The notes under the pieces were generated by a model that saw nothing but the letters and a program-made list of their open reading frames with translations, searched no databases and had not been told where the DNA came from. A stretch of 64,000 nucleotides of DNA from DAOPZC01 sp035353175 (GTDB taxonomy: Bacteria > Verrucomicrobiota > Kiritimatiellia > RFP12 > UBA1067), in assembly GCA_035353175.1 (NCBI GenBank), contig DAOPZC010000011.1, positions 28,550 through 92,549 of the forward strand, given 5' to 3'. The number at the start of each line of letters is the position of its first letter. The stretch's first letter is position 1. This document shows positions 36,449 to 45,124 of the stretch, piece by piece. The translations under genes were made by a program, and so were the position numbers.

Positions 36449-36498
36449 TTGTGGAGTGTGAATCAACACGTTTCTAAAAACTCGATACAGGAGACCCC

Positions 36499-37227
36499 GT
36501 GAAAAAAACCATCTTTCTATCGGCTCTTTGCTTGAGTCCGTTTCTCTTGTCTGCCCAAACCTACGACGGCAGCCGGTACGACCGTAAGACCGAATCCATC
36601 TTCACCCCCAGTTACAACTGGTTCCAGAACCGCGTGGCCGACTTCTGCGATATTTTCCACCTCGGCCTCGGCATGACACACGAAAACCCTGTGACCGGAC
36701 CTTTGACGCCCAGTTTCGGCGTCCATGCGCAAGTCACCGATTACGGCAACTTGGGCTATATGACCTTCGCCGGCGGGTCGCTCGACATGGAAGGCCGCGG
36801 CTTCGGCGCCTATTCCGAGTACCGTGAAATCGCCGGTTTCGGCCCATGGAAGACGTGGACCGTGGCTCAAGGGGGCGAGTGCGTTTCTTTTTATAAAGAC
36901 CCGAAACTGAGCCGCGGATGGTCTCTGCGCATGAGCGGCAAGGAGTCTTTCAATGACGATCCCGCCCACGTGACGATCCACAAAAATGCGGACCGCTATT
37001 CGCCGGCTTGGAACAACCATCCGCGCGGTTGGCACAATTTCGCCTACACGGGCGTTGAAATCGCGCTTCCCCTCGGAATCCCCTACACGCCGGCCGACAC
37101 CCATCTGGGCATGACGGTCAGAACGGGCATCGACACCTCGCAAGTGGCCGATTTCGTGTTGGGCCTGTTCGGTCTTGACTTCTGGCATGACGATCTGCGC
37201 GCGTCGGATGTCGCAAAGGCGCAGTAG
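36499..37227 (+). CDS. Exported envelope protein of unknown function
   Basis: I do not recognise a named family. The 242-residue protein has a signal peptide (KKTIFLSALCLSPFLLSAQ). The mature part has alternating glycine and aromatic residues (FGVHAQVTDYGNLGYMTFAG, GRGFGAYSEYREIAGFG), which suggests short amphipathic strands near or in the outer membrane. Near the C-terminus the pattern VADFVLGLFGLDFWHDD could be a recognisable end motif. The start codon is GTG, with AGGAG 6 bases upstream. It is a single-gene unit with a palindromic promoter region and a strong terminator, so it is likely expressed under its own control. An outer-membrane or lipid-associated location is inferred. Confidence 0.72.
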   Translation: MKKTIFLSALCLSPFLLSAQTYDGSRYDRKTESIFTPSYNWFQNRVADFCDIFHLGLGMTHENPVTGPLTPSFGVHAQVTDYGNLGYMTFAGGSLDMEGRGFGAYSEYREIAGFGPWKTWTVAQGGECVSFYKDPKLSRGWSLRMSGKESFNDDPAHVTIHKNADRYSPAWNNHPRGWHNFAYTGVEIALPLGIPYTPADTHLGMTVRTGIDTSQVADFVLGLFGLDFWHDDLRASDVAKAQ

Positions 37228-37253
37228 CGCGGCCCGCCCCTGTTTCCTGTTCG

Positions 37254-37289
37254 ATGCGCGTCACGGTTTCCGTGGCGCGCATTTTTTTT
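37254..37289 (+). terminator. Rho-independent terminator of the envelope protein gene
   Basis: ATGCGCG-TCACGG-TTT-CCGTGG-CGCGCAT forms a near-perfect stem followed by eight T, about 26 bases after the stop codon. Confidence 0.92.
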
Positions 37290-37312
37290 GATATAGGCTG
37301 AGCGAGCTTCGC

Positions 37313-39319
37313 CTACTCCAGCCTCACCCACACGAAGTCGAGCTTTTCAGGCACGTTCACGATGAGCTCACCACCCGAAACCTTCGCCGTGCCGCGGCCG
37401 CCGATGACGGTCGCACGCGACGCGCCCGCCACCAGGCCCTCAAGAGGCAGGACGTAGTCGGCCTTGGCGCTCAGCTCGCGGAAGAGCAGCGCGTAACCGC
37501 CCCTGCCGTCCGCCGCCGCAGAAACGAAGCCGGTCCAGGCCACGCCGTCAGGGGCGGATCCGACCGGCATGATCGCGCCACCGTGCATCCTCGCACGCTC
37601 GACTTTCCACGCCGCCACCATCGGCCGCATCTGCGCCGCATACTCGGAAGGGAGATTTGACACCTCAAACCATCCGAGCGGGCTCGCGGTCATCGCGACG
37701 GCGAAGAGCGTGTCGGGCTTGTACCTCACGGGCGCAAGCGGGTCGCCTTTATACTTCTCCGCGTTGCGCACGTTGTTCAGGACCTCGATGCGCAGGCGCA
37801 GGGGGTCGACCGTCTGCGACAGCATCCACAGGTTGCGCAGCGTCTGGTGCGGCCAGTAGCGGTGGAAGTCCGTGTAGCGGTTTTCGACGAAAAGCGGCCC
37901 GATGTCCGGCAAGCCGAAGTAGCCGGGGCGGATTTCGGCCGTCACGTCGAGGTCGAAGGTGATCGCGCCTCCCGAGCCTTCCAGCATGCGGTCGAACATC
38001 GCGCGCTGGCGGCGGAGCGCCTCGGCACTATGCGTCTTCATCGAGTCGATCTTGAAGTAGTTGATGCCCATCCCGCGGTGGAACTTCAGCAGGTGGTCGG
38101 CATCCTTCTGCCAGTTGGCCGCGTCGTTGCTGGAGTCCGGCCCGAACCAGAGGCCGAAGTTCATGCCCCGGTCGCGCGCGGCCTTCACCACCGTCTCCAG
38201 GCCGTTCGGGAAGCGCGCGGGATCGGCGTCCCAGAAGTTCGGGTCGGCCGCCCAGTAGCCGTTCCACACGCCCTTGCCGCGCGCGGCCACGGAGTTCGCC
38301 GAGCGCCCCTTCTGCCAGCCGTCGTCGATCTGCACCACGTCCACGCCGAGCGCCGCGCCGGCCTCGATCTCCTTGAGCAGGAAGGACTCGTTGATGCGCG
38401 CGTCGCGCGAGCGGTCGCCCCACGTGTTGCTGAGGAAGAGGCCGTCGCGTCCCGGCCGGTATTCGCGCAGGCAGCGCTGGAAAGCGTGCAGCGCGCGCGT
38501 GCGCCCAACAGCGCCACCGCGGTAGCCCAGCACCGCCACGGGATAGCCGTTGAAGAACGCCGCCACGGCGCGTGCGCCGGGCTGGACGGCGAAATCGATC
38601 GCGCTTTTGTGCTGCCGCGCGTGCGGCAGCGGCGCGAGCTTGAGGAACGCCAGCCCGGCGCCGTCGACCACGTTCTCGACCGTCAGCACGCAGCCCTGCA
38701 CGTCGAACGCGGCCTCGTTGGGCATCAACAGCCACTCACGCGTCGAGACCAGTTCGTTGTGGTTGTCGGTCTGGTCCATCAGCGCGACTTGTGTCACGCG
38801 CAGGTGCTGCGGGGCCAGGGGGAGTGTCTCAGCGCCAGCCACCGCCGCCCCTTTGTCCTTCTGCTGCGATTCGACTTCGATGCCGCTGGCTTGCGCATCC
38901 CGTGCGACGGCTCCTGCCGTCTCCCCGTCCAACCGCTCCGCGAGCACGCCGGCCGCGTTCGGAAAAATCCAAAGGACCGACCGCTGCGTCTTCTTGCCCT
39001 GGACCGTGACGTCCAGCCGGAGGCCCTCCGCACCCACCACGCTGCGCCGGCCGACCGCCGCCTTCACCTCCAGGGTGCCGGCGACGTTGGCCAGCTTGGC
39101 GGAACCCGCGAGCCACTCGGTGTCCGGATTTTTGAGCATGAGCGAGACCGGCACGAGGCCCGCGTCGCCCGCCACCCACGCCCGCTCGAACAGCGCGTTC
39201 CCGACCGTCAGCCGGCCGTTTTCCCACGAGGCGTGGCACGCGTTGAAATCCATCCGCCCGGCAAACACCGTTAACGCCGATACACAACCGAGAACACACG
39301 CTGTCTTCCGGATATTCAT
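37313..39319 (-). CDS. GH36-like alpha-galactosidase family protein, secreted
   Basis: A 668-residue protein with a signal peptide (NIRKTACVLGCVSALTVFAG), an N-terminal beta-sandwich and a TIM barrel. The barrel shows family hallmarks: LGVDVVQIDDGWQKG near residue 331 and INYFKIDS near 423, where the aspartate matches the GH36/GH27 nucleophile. The usual acid/base segment R-x-D is not evident; the corresponding region near 465 reads TAEIRPGYFGLPDIG. That could mean a different acid or a different family. A C-terminal beta domain follows. GGGAGA precedes the start, 25 bases after the GH78 stop, so both belong to one transcript. An alpha-galactosidase-type activity on a secreted glycan is inferred. 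Confidence 0.8.
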   Translation of the reverse strand: MNIRKTACVLGCVSALTVFAGRMDFNACHASWENGRLTVGNALFERAWVAGDAGLVPVSLMLKNPDTEWLAGSAKLANVAGTLEVKAAVGRRSVVGAEGLRLDVTVQGKKTQRSVLWIFPNAAGVLAERLDGETAGAVARDAQASGIEVESQQKDKGAAVAGAETLPLAPQHLRVTQVALMDQTDNHNELVSTREWLLMPNEAAFDVQGCVLTVENVVDGAGLAFLKLAPLPHARQHKSAIDFAVQPGARAVAAFFNGYPVAVLGYRGGAVGRTRALHAFQRCLREYRPGRDGLFLSNTWGDRSRDARINESFLLKEIEAGAALGVDVVQIDDGWQKGRSANSVAARGKGVWNGYWAADPNFWDADPARFPNGLETVVKAARDRGMNFGLWFGPDSSNDAANWQKDADHLLKFHRGMGINYFKIDSMKTHSAEALRRQRAMFDRMLEGSGGAITFDLDVTAEIRPGYFGLPDIGPLFVENRYTDFHRYWPHQTLRNLWMLSQTVDPLRLRIEVLNNVRNAEKYKGDPLAPVRYKPDTLFAVAMTASPLGWFEVSNLPSEYAAQMRPMVAAWKVERARMHGGAIMPVGSAPDGVAWTGFVSAAADGRGGYALLFRELSAKADYVLPLEGLVAGASRATVIGGRGTAKVSGGELIVNVPEKLDFVWVRLE

Positions 39320-39344
39320 TCTCCCGCCCCTTCTATAAAAACTT

Positions 39345-42300
39345 TCAGAATTCAAACACGTAGCGGCCGGCCACGGCCCACATGCTGACATCGCCGCAAC
39401 CCCCGCCCTCCACGGTCAACGCCGACACGTTCGAGAGCGGCAGGCCGCCTTCGGTCACCCGCGCAACGGATGCGACAGGCAACCGGATCTGCGCGCGCGT
39501 GTTGGCCGGAACCGTTACGCTGAGCCGCACCTTGCCGCCCTCCTTTTCCCACTCCGAGACGATCTCGCCGTACATCGATCGGTACGCGGTCTTGGCCCAC
39601 GTCAGGCCCTCGCCGATCACCGGCGCGACCGCGAACTGCCGGCAGCCCGGCTCCAGCGCCGTGATGCCGCCGATGCACGCGAACAGATAGTGGCCGCACG
39701 ACCCGAACGCGTAGTGGTTAAAGGAGTTCATGTTCGGGTCCTGGAACCCTTTGCCGGGCCGCCAGCCGTCCCAGCGCTCCCAGATCGTCGTCGCGCCGAG
39801 CGTCACGGGATAGAGCCACGACGGATAGTCGCGCCGCAACAGCATGCGGTACGCCTCGGCGTCCAGACCCGCCGCGTGCAGGCCAGCCAGCAGGCGCGGG
39901 GTGCCGATGAACCCCGTCGCCACGCAGTCCTTGAAGCGTTCGACCTCGCCCCTGAATTGGGCGGCAGCCTTCCCGCGCAGCGCGTCCGGCACGAGACCCA
40001 TGGTGAAGGCCAGCGCGTAGCCGGTCTGGCTACTCTCGAGGATCGAGCCGTCATCTTTGAAAAACGCATTCTGGAAGGCCGCGCGCGCATCGCTGGCCAT
40101 CGCCGCGAAGGTTGCCGCGTCGTCGCCCTTGCCGATCACACCGGCCATCTCCGACATGAGGTCGCAGAGGTACACCTGATACGCCGTGCCGCACACTTCG
40201 CCCTTCGCGCCGCCGCCCACGTTGAGCCAATCGCCGTATGCGCCGGCACCGCGGATGTGGTTGGTGCAGGCCGCGGTGAGCGTCATGACGTGTTTCTTCA
40301 TCTGCGCATAGTGTGTCGCGATCACGCGCGTGTCCCCGTACGTACGGTAGAGCACATACGGGCACACGATGCCCGCATCGCCCCACCCCGTGTTGCCCGC
40401 GCCAAGCTTGCCGTAATAGGGCGCCATGTCGGCGAACCCCTTGCCCGGGACGAAGGAGTCTTGGCACAGGTCGTAAAGCCACTTGCTGAAGAAGGCCGCG
40501 ATGTCGTAGTTGAACACGGCCGTAGGCATGAAGAACTGCGCGTCGCCAGTCCAGCCCGCACGCTCGTCGCGCTGAGGGCAGTCGGTGGGGATGCCCATCA
40601 TGTTGCCGCGCTGCGACCACTGGATGTTTTGCGCGAGCCGCGTGACGAGCGGATCGGAGCACTCGAAGCGGCCGGCCGGCGCGAACGCGGTATGGAACAC
40701 GCGGCCCGTCAGCAACGAGGCGTCGGGCTTGCGCTTCAGCCCCTTCACCTCGACGTAGCGGAACCCGTGGTAGGTGAAGTGCGGCTCGAACGTCTCGACC
40801 CCGCCGCCGCGCAGGGTGTAGCGGTCGGTCTGGCTCTCCGCCTTGCCCATCTTGCCGGCGTGGAGGTTCTCGCGGTAGACCGTGCCGTCGGGGTTCAGCA
40901 TCTCGTTGAAGAACAGCTCGACGGTCGTGCCCGCCGCGCCTTGCACCCTCAGACGCGCCCACCCCACCATGTTCTGTCCGAAGTCGAAGACGTACACGCC
41001 GGGCTTGGGTTCGGTCACCGCCACGGGAGCCAGTTCCTGCGTGACGCGGATCGGCTCACTGCGCTGCCAGACCAGCTCGCCCGCTTTCACGGCACGGTCG
41101 ATCAGCGCGGGCGTCCACCGGGCGTCCGCCTTGAAGCCCGGCGCATCCCAGCCGTCCATCTCCTTGCGCGCGTCGTAAGTCTCGCCCTCGTAAATGCCGG
41201 AGAAGCGCAGCGGCCCCTCGATTGAACCGAGCCACGCCTCATCGGTGGCCACGGTCTGCCGTTTTCCGTCCTCGAACTCGAGCTCGAGCTGCGCTTTGAG
41301 ATGCGGCTCATAGCCGTACAGGCAGATTTCCGGCGGCCAGCACTGTACCGTGCCGCAGTACCAACCGTTGCCGAGCACCGCGCCCAGCGCATTCGAGCCC
41401 CGCCGCACCAGCGGCGTCACGTCGTAGGCTTGGACCTGCACGCGCTTGTCGTAGGCGGTCCACTGCGGCGCCAACAGCGCGTCGCCCACGCGCTGCCCGT
41501 TGAGCCGCAGCTCATAGAGGCCCAAGGCCGTGGCGTACAGCGTGGCCCGTAACGGCTGGGCCGCGACCGCGAACTCGCGCCGCAGGTAACGCGGCGTTTG
41601 GAGGCGCTTGGGCCGGGGTGTCTCCGCCTGCGGGTCCGGCTTCGCCGTCACGAACTGGTGTTCGGCCGCGCGGACGGTTTCGCGCTTGCCGTTCATCTCG
41701 TACTCGACCACGAGCTGCTTGCCGCCTCCGACCGCCGGGTCGCCGAAGAGCTCGTTGCCCGCTTGGAGGGCGAGCACCCCGCCCTTGGCGAGAACCTTCT
41801 GACGCACGATTTCGGTGACGTCCGTGATACGCTGGTCGTCGTGCGATCCGTACGTCGCTTTGAGGATCGTGATCTTCGGTGGCGGGGGCGGCGGCGGCGC
41901 GTGGGGATCGAGCTCCTCGACCCGCAGCCACTCCGCCTGCCAGTCTGCGGCATGCAGTAGTCCCAGCGTCCAGAGCGCGGGCGCGCTCCACGCCGTCTCC
42001 TTGCCGTCCGCCGTCCACACGCGCACCTTCCAATAGCACCGGTCACGCGCTGCCAGCGGGCGTCCCTTGTACACGATCTGAATGCTTTTCTCCGCGCGAA
42101 CCCGTCCCGAGTCCCACAGGTCCGCATCGTCCGCCGCCAACTTTTCCGGCGACGAAGCCGCCAGGATCCGATAAGCGGACTGGCAGCCCCCGCGCGCATC
42201 CGAATCGTCCTTCATGAGCCAAGAAAGCCGCGGCTCGCGCTCGCCGATGCCCAGCGGGTCCACCAGATATTCGCACCGCAAATTCTCCAGCGTCACGGCA

Positions 42301-42353
42301 TGCGCGGCAAGCGCCAGCGTCCCCGCCATCCAACATCCGCCCCAATAGTTCAT
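39345..42353 (-). CDS. Alpha-L-rhamnosidase, GH78
   Basis: It hydrolyses terminal alpha-L-rhamnose from glycans. The 1002-residue product starts with a short signal-like segment and the family's NLRCEYLVDPLGIGEREPRL-type opening. It continues with beta-sandwich domains (the carbohydrate-binding part reads YVFDFGQNMVGWARLRVQG) and then the (alpha/alpha)6 barrel. The catalytic region is CPQRDERAGWTGDAQFFMPT, with the general-acid glutamate near residue 596 in DERAGW. The C-terminal beta domain is intact (FNHYAFGSCGHYLFACIGGI). The length is normal for GH78. It is flanked by a histidine-kinase-like protein upstream (50 bases) and a GH36-like enzyme downstream (25 bases), giving a small glycan-degradation operon. 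Confidence 0.93.
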   Translation of the reverse strand: MNYWGGCWMAGTLALAAHAVTLENLRCEYLVDPLGIGEREPRLSWLMKDDSDARGGCQSAYRILAASSPEKLAADDADLWDSGRVRAEKSIQIVYKGRPLAARDRCYWKVRVWTADGKETAWSAPALWTLGLLHAADWQAEWLRVEELDPHAPPPPPPPKITILKATYGSHDDQRITDVTEIVRQKVLAKGGVLALQAGNELFGDPAVGGGKQLVVEYEMNGKRETVRAAEHQFVTAKPDPQAETPRPKRLQTPRYLRREFAVAAQPLRATLYATALGLYELRLNGQRVGDALLAPQWTAYDKRVQVQAYDVTPLVRRGSNALGAVLGNGWYCGTVQCWPPEICLYGYEPHLKAQLELEFEDGKRQTVATDEAWLGSIEGPLRFSGIYEGETYDARKEMDGWDAPGFKADARWTPALIDRAVKAGELVWQRSEPIRVTQELAPVAVTEPKPGVYVFDFGQNMVGWARLRVQGAAGTTVELFFNEMLNPDGTVYRENLHAGKMGKAESQTDRYTLRGGGVETFEPHFTYHGFRYVEVKGLKRKPDASLLTGRVFHTAFAPAGRFECSDPLVTRLAQNIQWSQRGNMMGIPTDCPQRDERAGWTGDAQFFMPTAVFNYDIAAFFSKWLYDLCQDSFVPGKGFADMAPYYGKLGAGNTGWGDAGIVCPYVLYRTYGDTRVIATHYAQMKKHVMTLTAACTNHIRGAGAYGDWLNVGGGAKGEVCGTAYQVYLCDLMSEMAGVIGKGDDAATFAAMASDARAAFQNAFFKDDGSILESSQTGYALAFTMGLVPDALRGKAAAQFRGEVERFKDCVATGFIGTPRLLAGLHAAGLDAEAYRMLLRRDYPSWLYPVTLGATTIWERWDGWRPGKGFQDPNMNSFNHYAFGSCGHYLFACIGGITALEPGCRQFAVAPVIGEGLTWAKTAYRSMYGEIVSEWEKEGGKVRLSVTVPANTRAQIRLPVASVARVTEGGLPLSNVSALTVEGGGCGDVSMWAVAGRYVFEF

Positions 42354-42403
42354 AGTTTTCCCGTTGGCCTGGCGACAAAACGCGTCGTCTGCCGCGCCGG
42401 CAG

Positions 42404-43111
42404 TCAGCTTTTGATGATCCGGTCTTCCTGTTTATCGGACGACTCCGCCGACGGATGCAAATAAGATTCGGTGCAATAGTGCGCGGTCACCCGCAATTTA
42501 TCAAGGATTTCCGTCATGGCATTAAACGACGTCTCGCATTCGGCCAGAATCTCGGGTATTTCCGTTGAACCCGGATTGCTTTTCAGGCGGTAGAAGCACA
42601 TGCTCATGACCGTCGCAGGCTGTCCCAAGTGATGACACATGGCCCCGATGCTTTCGACCATCACGCGCTGGCGCTCCGACTCGAGTTTGCCCTCGTATTG
42701 GGCTTTGATCATGCGGACCCGCTCCTCCGCCATCTTGACGATCTCATCCATGTACCGCTGCACCGCCGCCAAGTCATCCTCGTCATCTGAAAGGTGCATC
42801 AGCGTCGGGATACCCCCATCGACTAAGGTGTTCAAATAGGAGCGAAGCCGGACAATGCTCACGGGGTATTTGAGCAGCAGGGTATAGCCCAGCAAAATCA
42901 CGATCACGCCACCGGAACAGGCGCCCCATAGCGCCGCCGCCGGCAGCGGAGTCCCGGCGAGATGGTTTTGCCAAATCCAGGCAAGCACCATCGCCGGCAA
43001 AATCGTGATGAGAATCGATGCGATCGTGACCTGTCCCCACGCGCCCCGCCGCGAAATGGAGAAGTCCTTCCGCCCGAAACTGAAAGGCCGTTTGCGTATG
43101 TTTTTTTTCAT
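42404..43111 (-). CDS. Membrane protein with a histidine-kinase dimerisation-like domain but no ATPase domain
   Basis: A 235-residue protein. Two hydrophobic helices (VTIASILITILPAMVLAWIW and ALWGACSGGVIVILLGYTLL) are followed by a HAMP-like linker and a long charged helix. A segment near 155-170 reads VESIGAMCHHLGQPATVMSM, which resembles the H box of HisKA domains. Two more helices end the protein. There is no N, G1 or G2 box, so it cannot bind ATP as a kinase. It could be a phosphotransfer partner similar in logic to Spo0B, a decoy dimer or a signal relay. It precedes the GH78 and GH36-like genes on one strand and may be co-transcribed with them. The function is inference. Confidence 0.7.
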   Translation of the reverse strand: MKKNIRKRPFSFGRKDFSISRRGAWGQVTIASILITILPAMVLAWIWQNHLAGTPLPAAALWGACSGGVIVILLGYTLLLKYPVSIVRLRSYLNTLVDGGIPTLMHLSDDEDDLAAVQRYMDEIVKMAEERVRMIKAQYEGKLESERQRVMVESIGAMCHHLGQPATVMSMCFYRLKSNPGSTEIPEILAECETSFNAMTEILDKLRVTAHYCTESYLHPSAESSDKQEDRIIKS

Positions 43112-43237
43112 GGCGTATCGAACGAGCCGAACGGCAAGGTCCCGTGTGTAGGCCGAAGCATCAGAACACCGCATTCGGAAGCGGTCCGCGGGCTGATCCC
43201 CAAAAATTACCCCCTTTTGAACAGCTATCTGAATGAT

Positions 43238-43301
43238 GTGTAGAATTTACACCTGCCGAACTTCTCATGGCAACTCTAATCGGATGTTGTATCGGATGTT
43301 G
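43238..43301. promoter_or_regulatory. Palindrome and direct repeats in the divergent gap before the permease gene
   Basis: GTGTA-GAATT-TACAC (43238-43252) is an exact 5-base inverted repeat. Two copies of ATCGGATGTTG (43279-43289 and 43291-43301) follow in tandem with a 12-base period. They sit in the 385-base gap between the kinase-like gene and the divergent permease gene. Such elements suit regulator binding, but no regulator gene is adjacent. The rest of the gap shows no gene. Confidence 0.4.
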
Positions 43302-43388
43302 CAGCTCTCGCGTCACGTTTTTCCCCGCCACGATCCACCCGCACGGCTCGTCCGTGCAAAACGCCTTCCCGTTGCGAGCAGATCTCGC

Positions 43389-43417
43389 TTGACCCGAAAA
43401 CACCCATCCCCTACGCT
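43389..43417 (+). promoter_or_regulatory. Possible promoter of the permease gene
   Basis: TTGACC (43389-43394) is separated by 17 bases from TACGCT (43412-43417). The -35 is good and the -10 is weak. The leader would be about 75 bases. Confidence 0.35.
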
Positions 43418-43496
43418 ATGCCTGATTGCATTATGGTGGCGAGAATGCGGCAGGGGACGCCGCACATCCTCACGCTAAAAAACAAAGGAGCCTTGA

Positions 43497-44924
43497 ATGA
43501 GCAACGCCTCGTCGGTGCCTTCCTATCTGGAATGCGCGAAACCCAATCCGGCCGCCAACCGCGCGCCCTGGTATAAAAACATCGCCCCGGTCTATGCGGG
43601 CATCTTCCTGTGGTTCGTGTTCTGGTCCGGAACGGCTTCGGTCGGTGCCGACAACGCGGGCGGCATTCTGGCCGCCGGCTGGCCGACGGCCTTGATCGGC
43701 ATTCTGGCGGGCGCGGCGATCTGTTATGTGCTCTTTTACCACGTCTTCGGCCGCTTCGGCCAGAAGACCGGCCTGCCGCTCTATATTGTGGGATCCTCGA
43801 CCTTCGGCGCCACGGGCGGCCTGATCCTTCCGGGTTTCCTGATGGGCCTGCTCCAATTCGGCTGGGTCGCGGTCAACGTCTACTACTCCACCCAAGCCCT
43901 CAACGTCATGTTCGGCCTGAAAGAAGGCAGCGCCGGCCTCTATGCCATCATGCTCATCTGGGGTTTCGGTGGCGTCGTCATGGCCCTCAAGGGCATCAAG
44001 TACGTCGCCATGATCTCCACCTACTTGCCGATCATTCCCGCGATCGCGCTCGTCGTCCTGCTCGCCAAGACCCTCGGCGGACTCGGCTCGTTTGACGCAA
44101 ACGCCTTGGTGGCGGCCGCCAAAGCCGGCGGCGTGGCGAAGCCTGCCCTCGACGGCATCGGCGTGATCTTCCTGCTCATCGGCCACATCGTCGGCTTCAC
44201 CGCCACGGCGGGCGCTGCGGGCTGCGACTTCGGCACCAACGCGCGCGACAAGAAGGACGTCGTCATGGGCGGCCTGATGGGCGTGCTGGTCGCGATCTTC
44301 GTGACGGCCGGCCTCGCCGCCCTGATCGTCGCGGGGTTCTATGGCACCGAGGCCGGCAAGGCCATGCTGGCGCAGGGCAAGGCCGTGCTCGACCCCATGG
44401 GCCTGCTCAAGACCATCCTGGGCGACCAGACGGGCGGCATCGTCGCCTTCCTGCTGGCGCTGTGCGCCTTCCCGAGTTGCTGCTTCTCCTCGATCATCGC
44501 CGCCACATCCATCAAGACCACGCTGCCCAAGGTCAATCCCTGGGTCTCCTGCGGCATCGGTTGCGCGATCGCCGAAGCCCTCGCCATGACCGGCGTCGCC
44601 GCGAAACTGCCCGTGATCTTCGGGTTCTTCGGCGCCTCCTTCGGCCCGATCTGCGGCGCGATGGCCGCCGAGTACGTCATGAACAAGGGCCGCTGGACCG
44701 GGCCGCGCGCGGGCTTCAACCCGGCCGGCTGGATCGCGTGGGTGGTCGGCTTCGTGATCGGCGCGCAGCCGCAGCTCGTCGCATGGGGACTGCCCCTCGG
44801 CAAGCCGCTGCCGCTGAACCTGATCCTGGCTTTCTTCGCCGGCGCGATCCTCTACGCGCTGCTCGCCAAGATGCAGACGCCGGCCCTGCCTTACCCGCAG
44901 GCCGACCAGCAGAGCGCCGACTGA
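43497..44924 (+). CDS. NCS1-family permease, cytosine permease-like
   Basis: An inner-membrane importer of nucleobases or related compounds. The 475-residue product has about 12 hydrophobic helices. It starts with a soluble NRAPWYKNIAPVYAGIFLWF segment and then shows the pattern of NCS1 carriers (VGADNAGGILAAGWPTALIG, FGRFGQKTGLPLYIVGSSTF, GIGCAIAEALAMTGV). It resembles CodB-type proteins more than allantoin or hydantoin carriers. An AAAGGAG site precedes the start. No cytosine deaminase or other base-salvage gene is adjacent, so the substrate is only inferred. It is a monocistronic unit ending in a strong terminator. Confidence 0.88.
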   Translation: MSNASSVPSYLECAKPNPAANRAPWYKNIAPVYAGIFLWFVFWSGTASVGADNAGGILAAGWPTALIGILAGAAICYVLFYHVFGRFGQKTGLPLYIVGSSTFGATGGLILPGFLMGLLQFGWVAVNVYYSTQALNVMFGLKEGSAGLYAIMLIWGFGGVVMALKGIKYVAMISTYLPIIPAIALVVLLAKTLGGLGSFDANALVAAAKAGGVAKPALDGIGVIFLLIGHIVGFTATAGAAGCDFGTNARDKKDVVMGGLMGVLVAIFVTAGLAALIVAGFYGTEAGKAMLAQGKAVLDPMGLLKTILGDQTGGIVAFLLALCAFPSCCFSSIIAATSIKTTLPKVNPWVSCGIGCAIAEALAMTGVAAKLPVIFGFFGASFGPICGAMAAEYVMNKGRWTGPRAGFNPAGWIAWVVGFVIGAQPQLVAWGLPLGKPLPLNLILAFFAGAILYALLAKMQTPALPYPQADQQSAD

Positions 44925-44947
44925 GGACCGTCACACTCCGGTGATCC

Positions 44948-44986
44948 AAGAGGCGTGCCGCAGGCGAGCGGCACGCCTCTTTTTGT
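44948..44986 (+). terminator. Rho-independent terminator of the permease gene
   Basis: AGAGGCGTGCCGC pairs perfectly with GCGGCACGCCTCT around a 6-base loop and is followed by a T run. It begins about 24 bases after the stop. Confidence 0.93.
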
Positions 44987-45124
44987 TTTTTCACGCCCCA
45001 ACCATTGCGGAAAATGCCACGATAATTTTACGCAAAATGCGATATTTTGTTGCACATTCTTTGTTACTCTGATTACGTTAAATACTGTTTTAGAATCACG
45101 CATGACGAGCAACAGGAGATGGAA

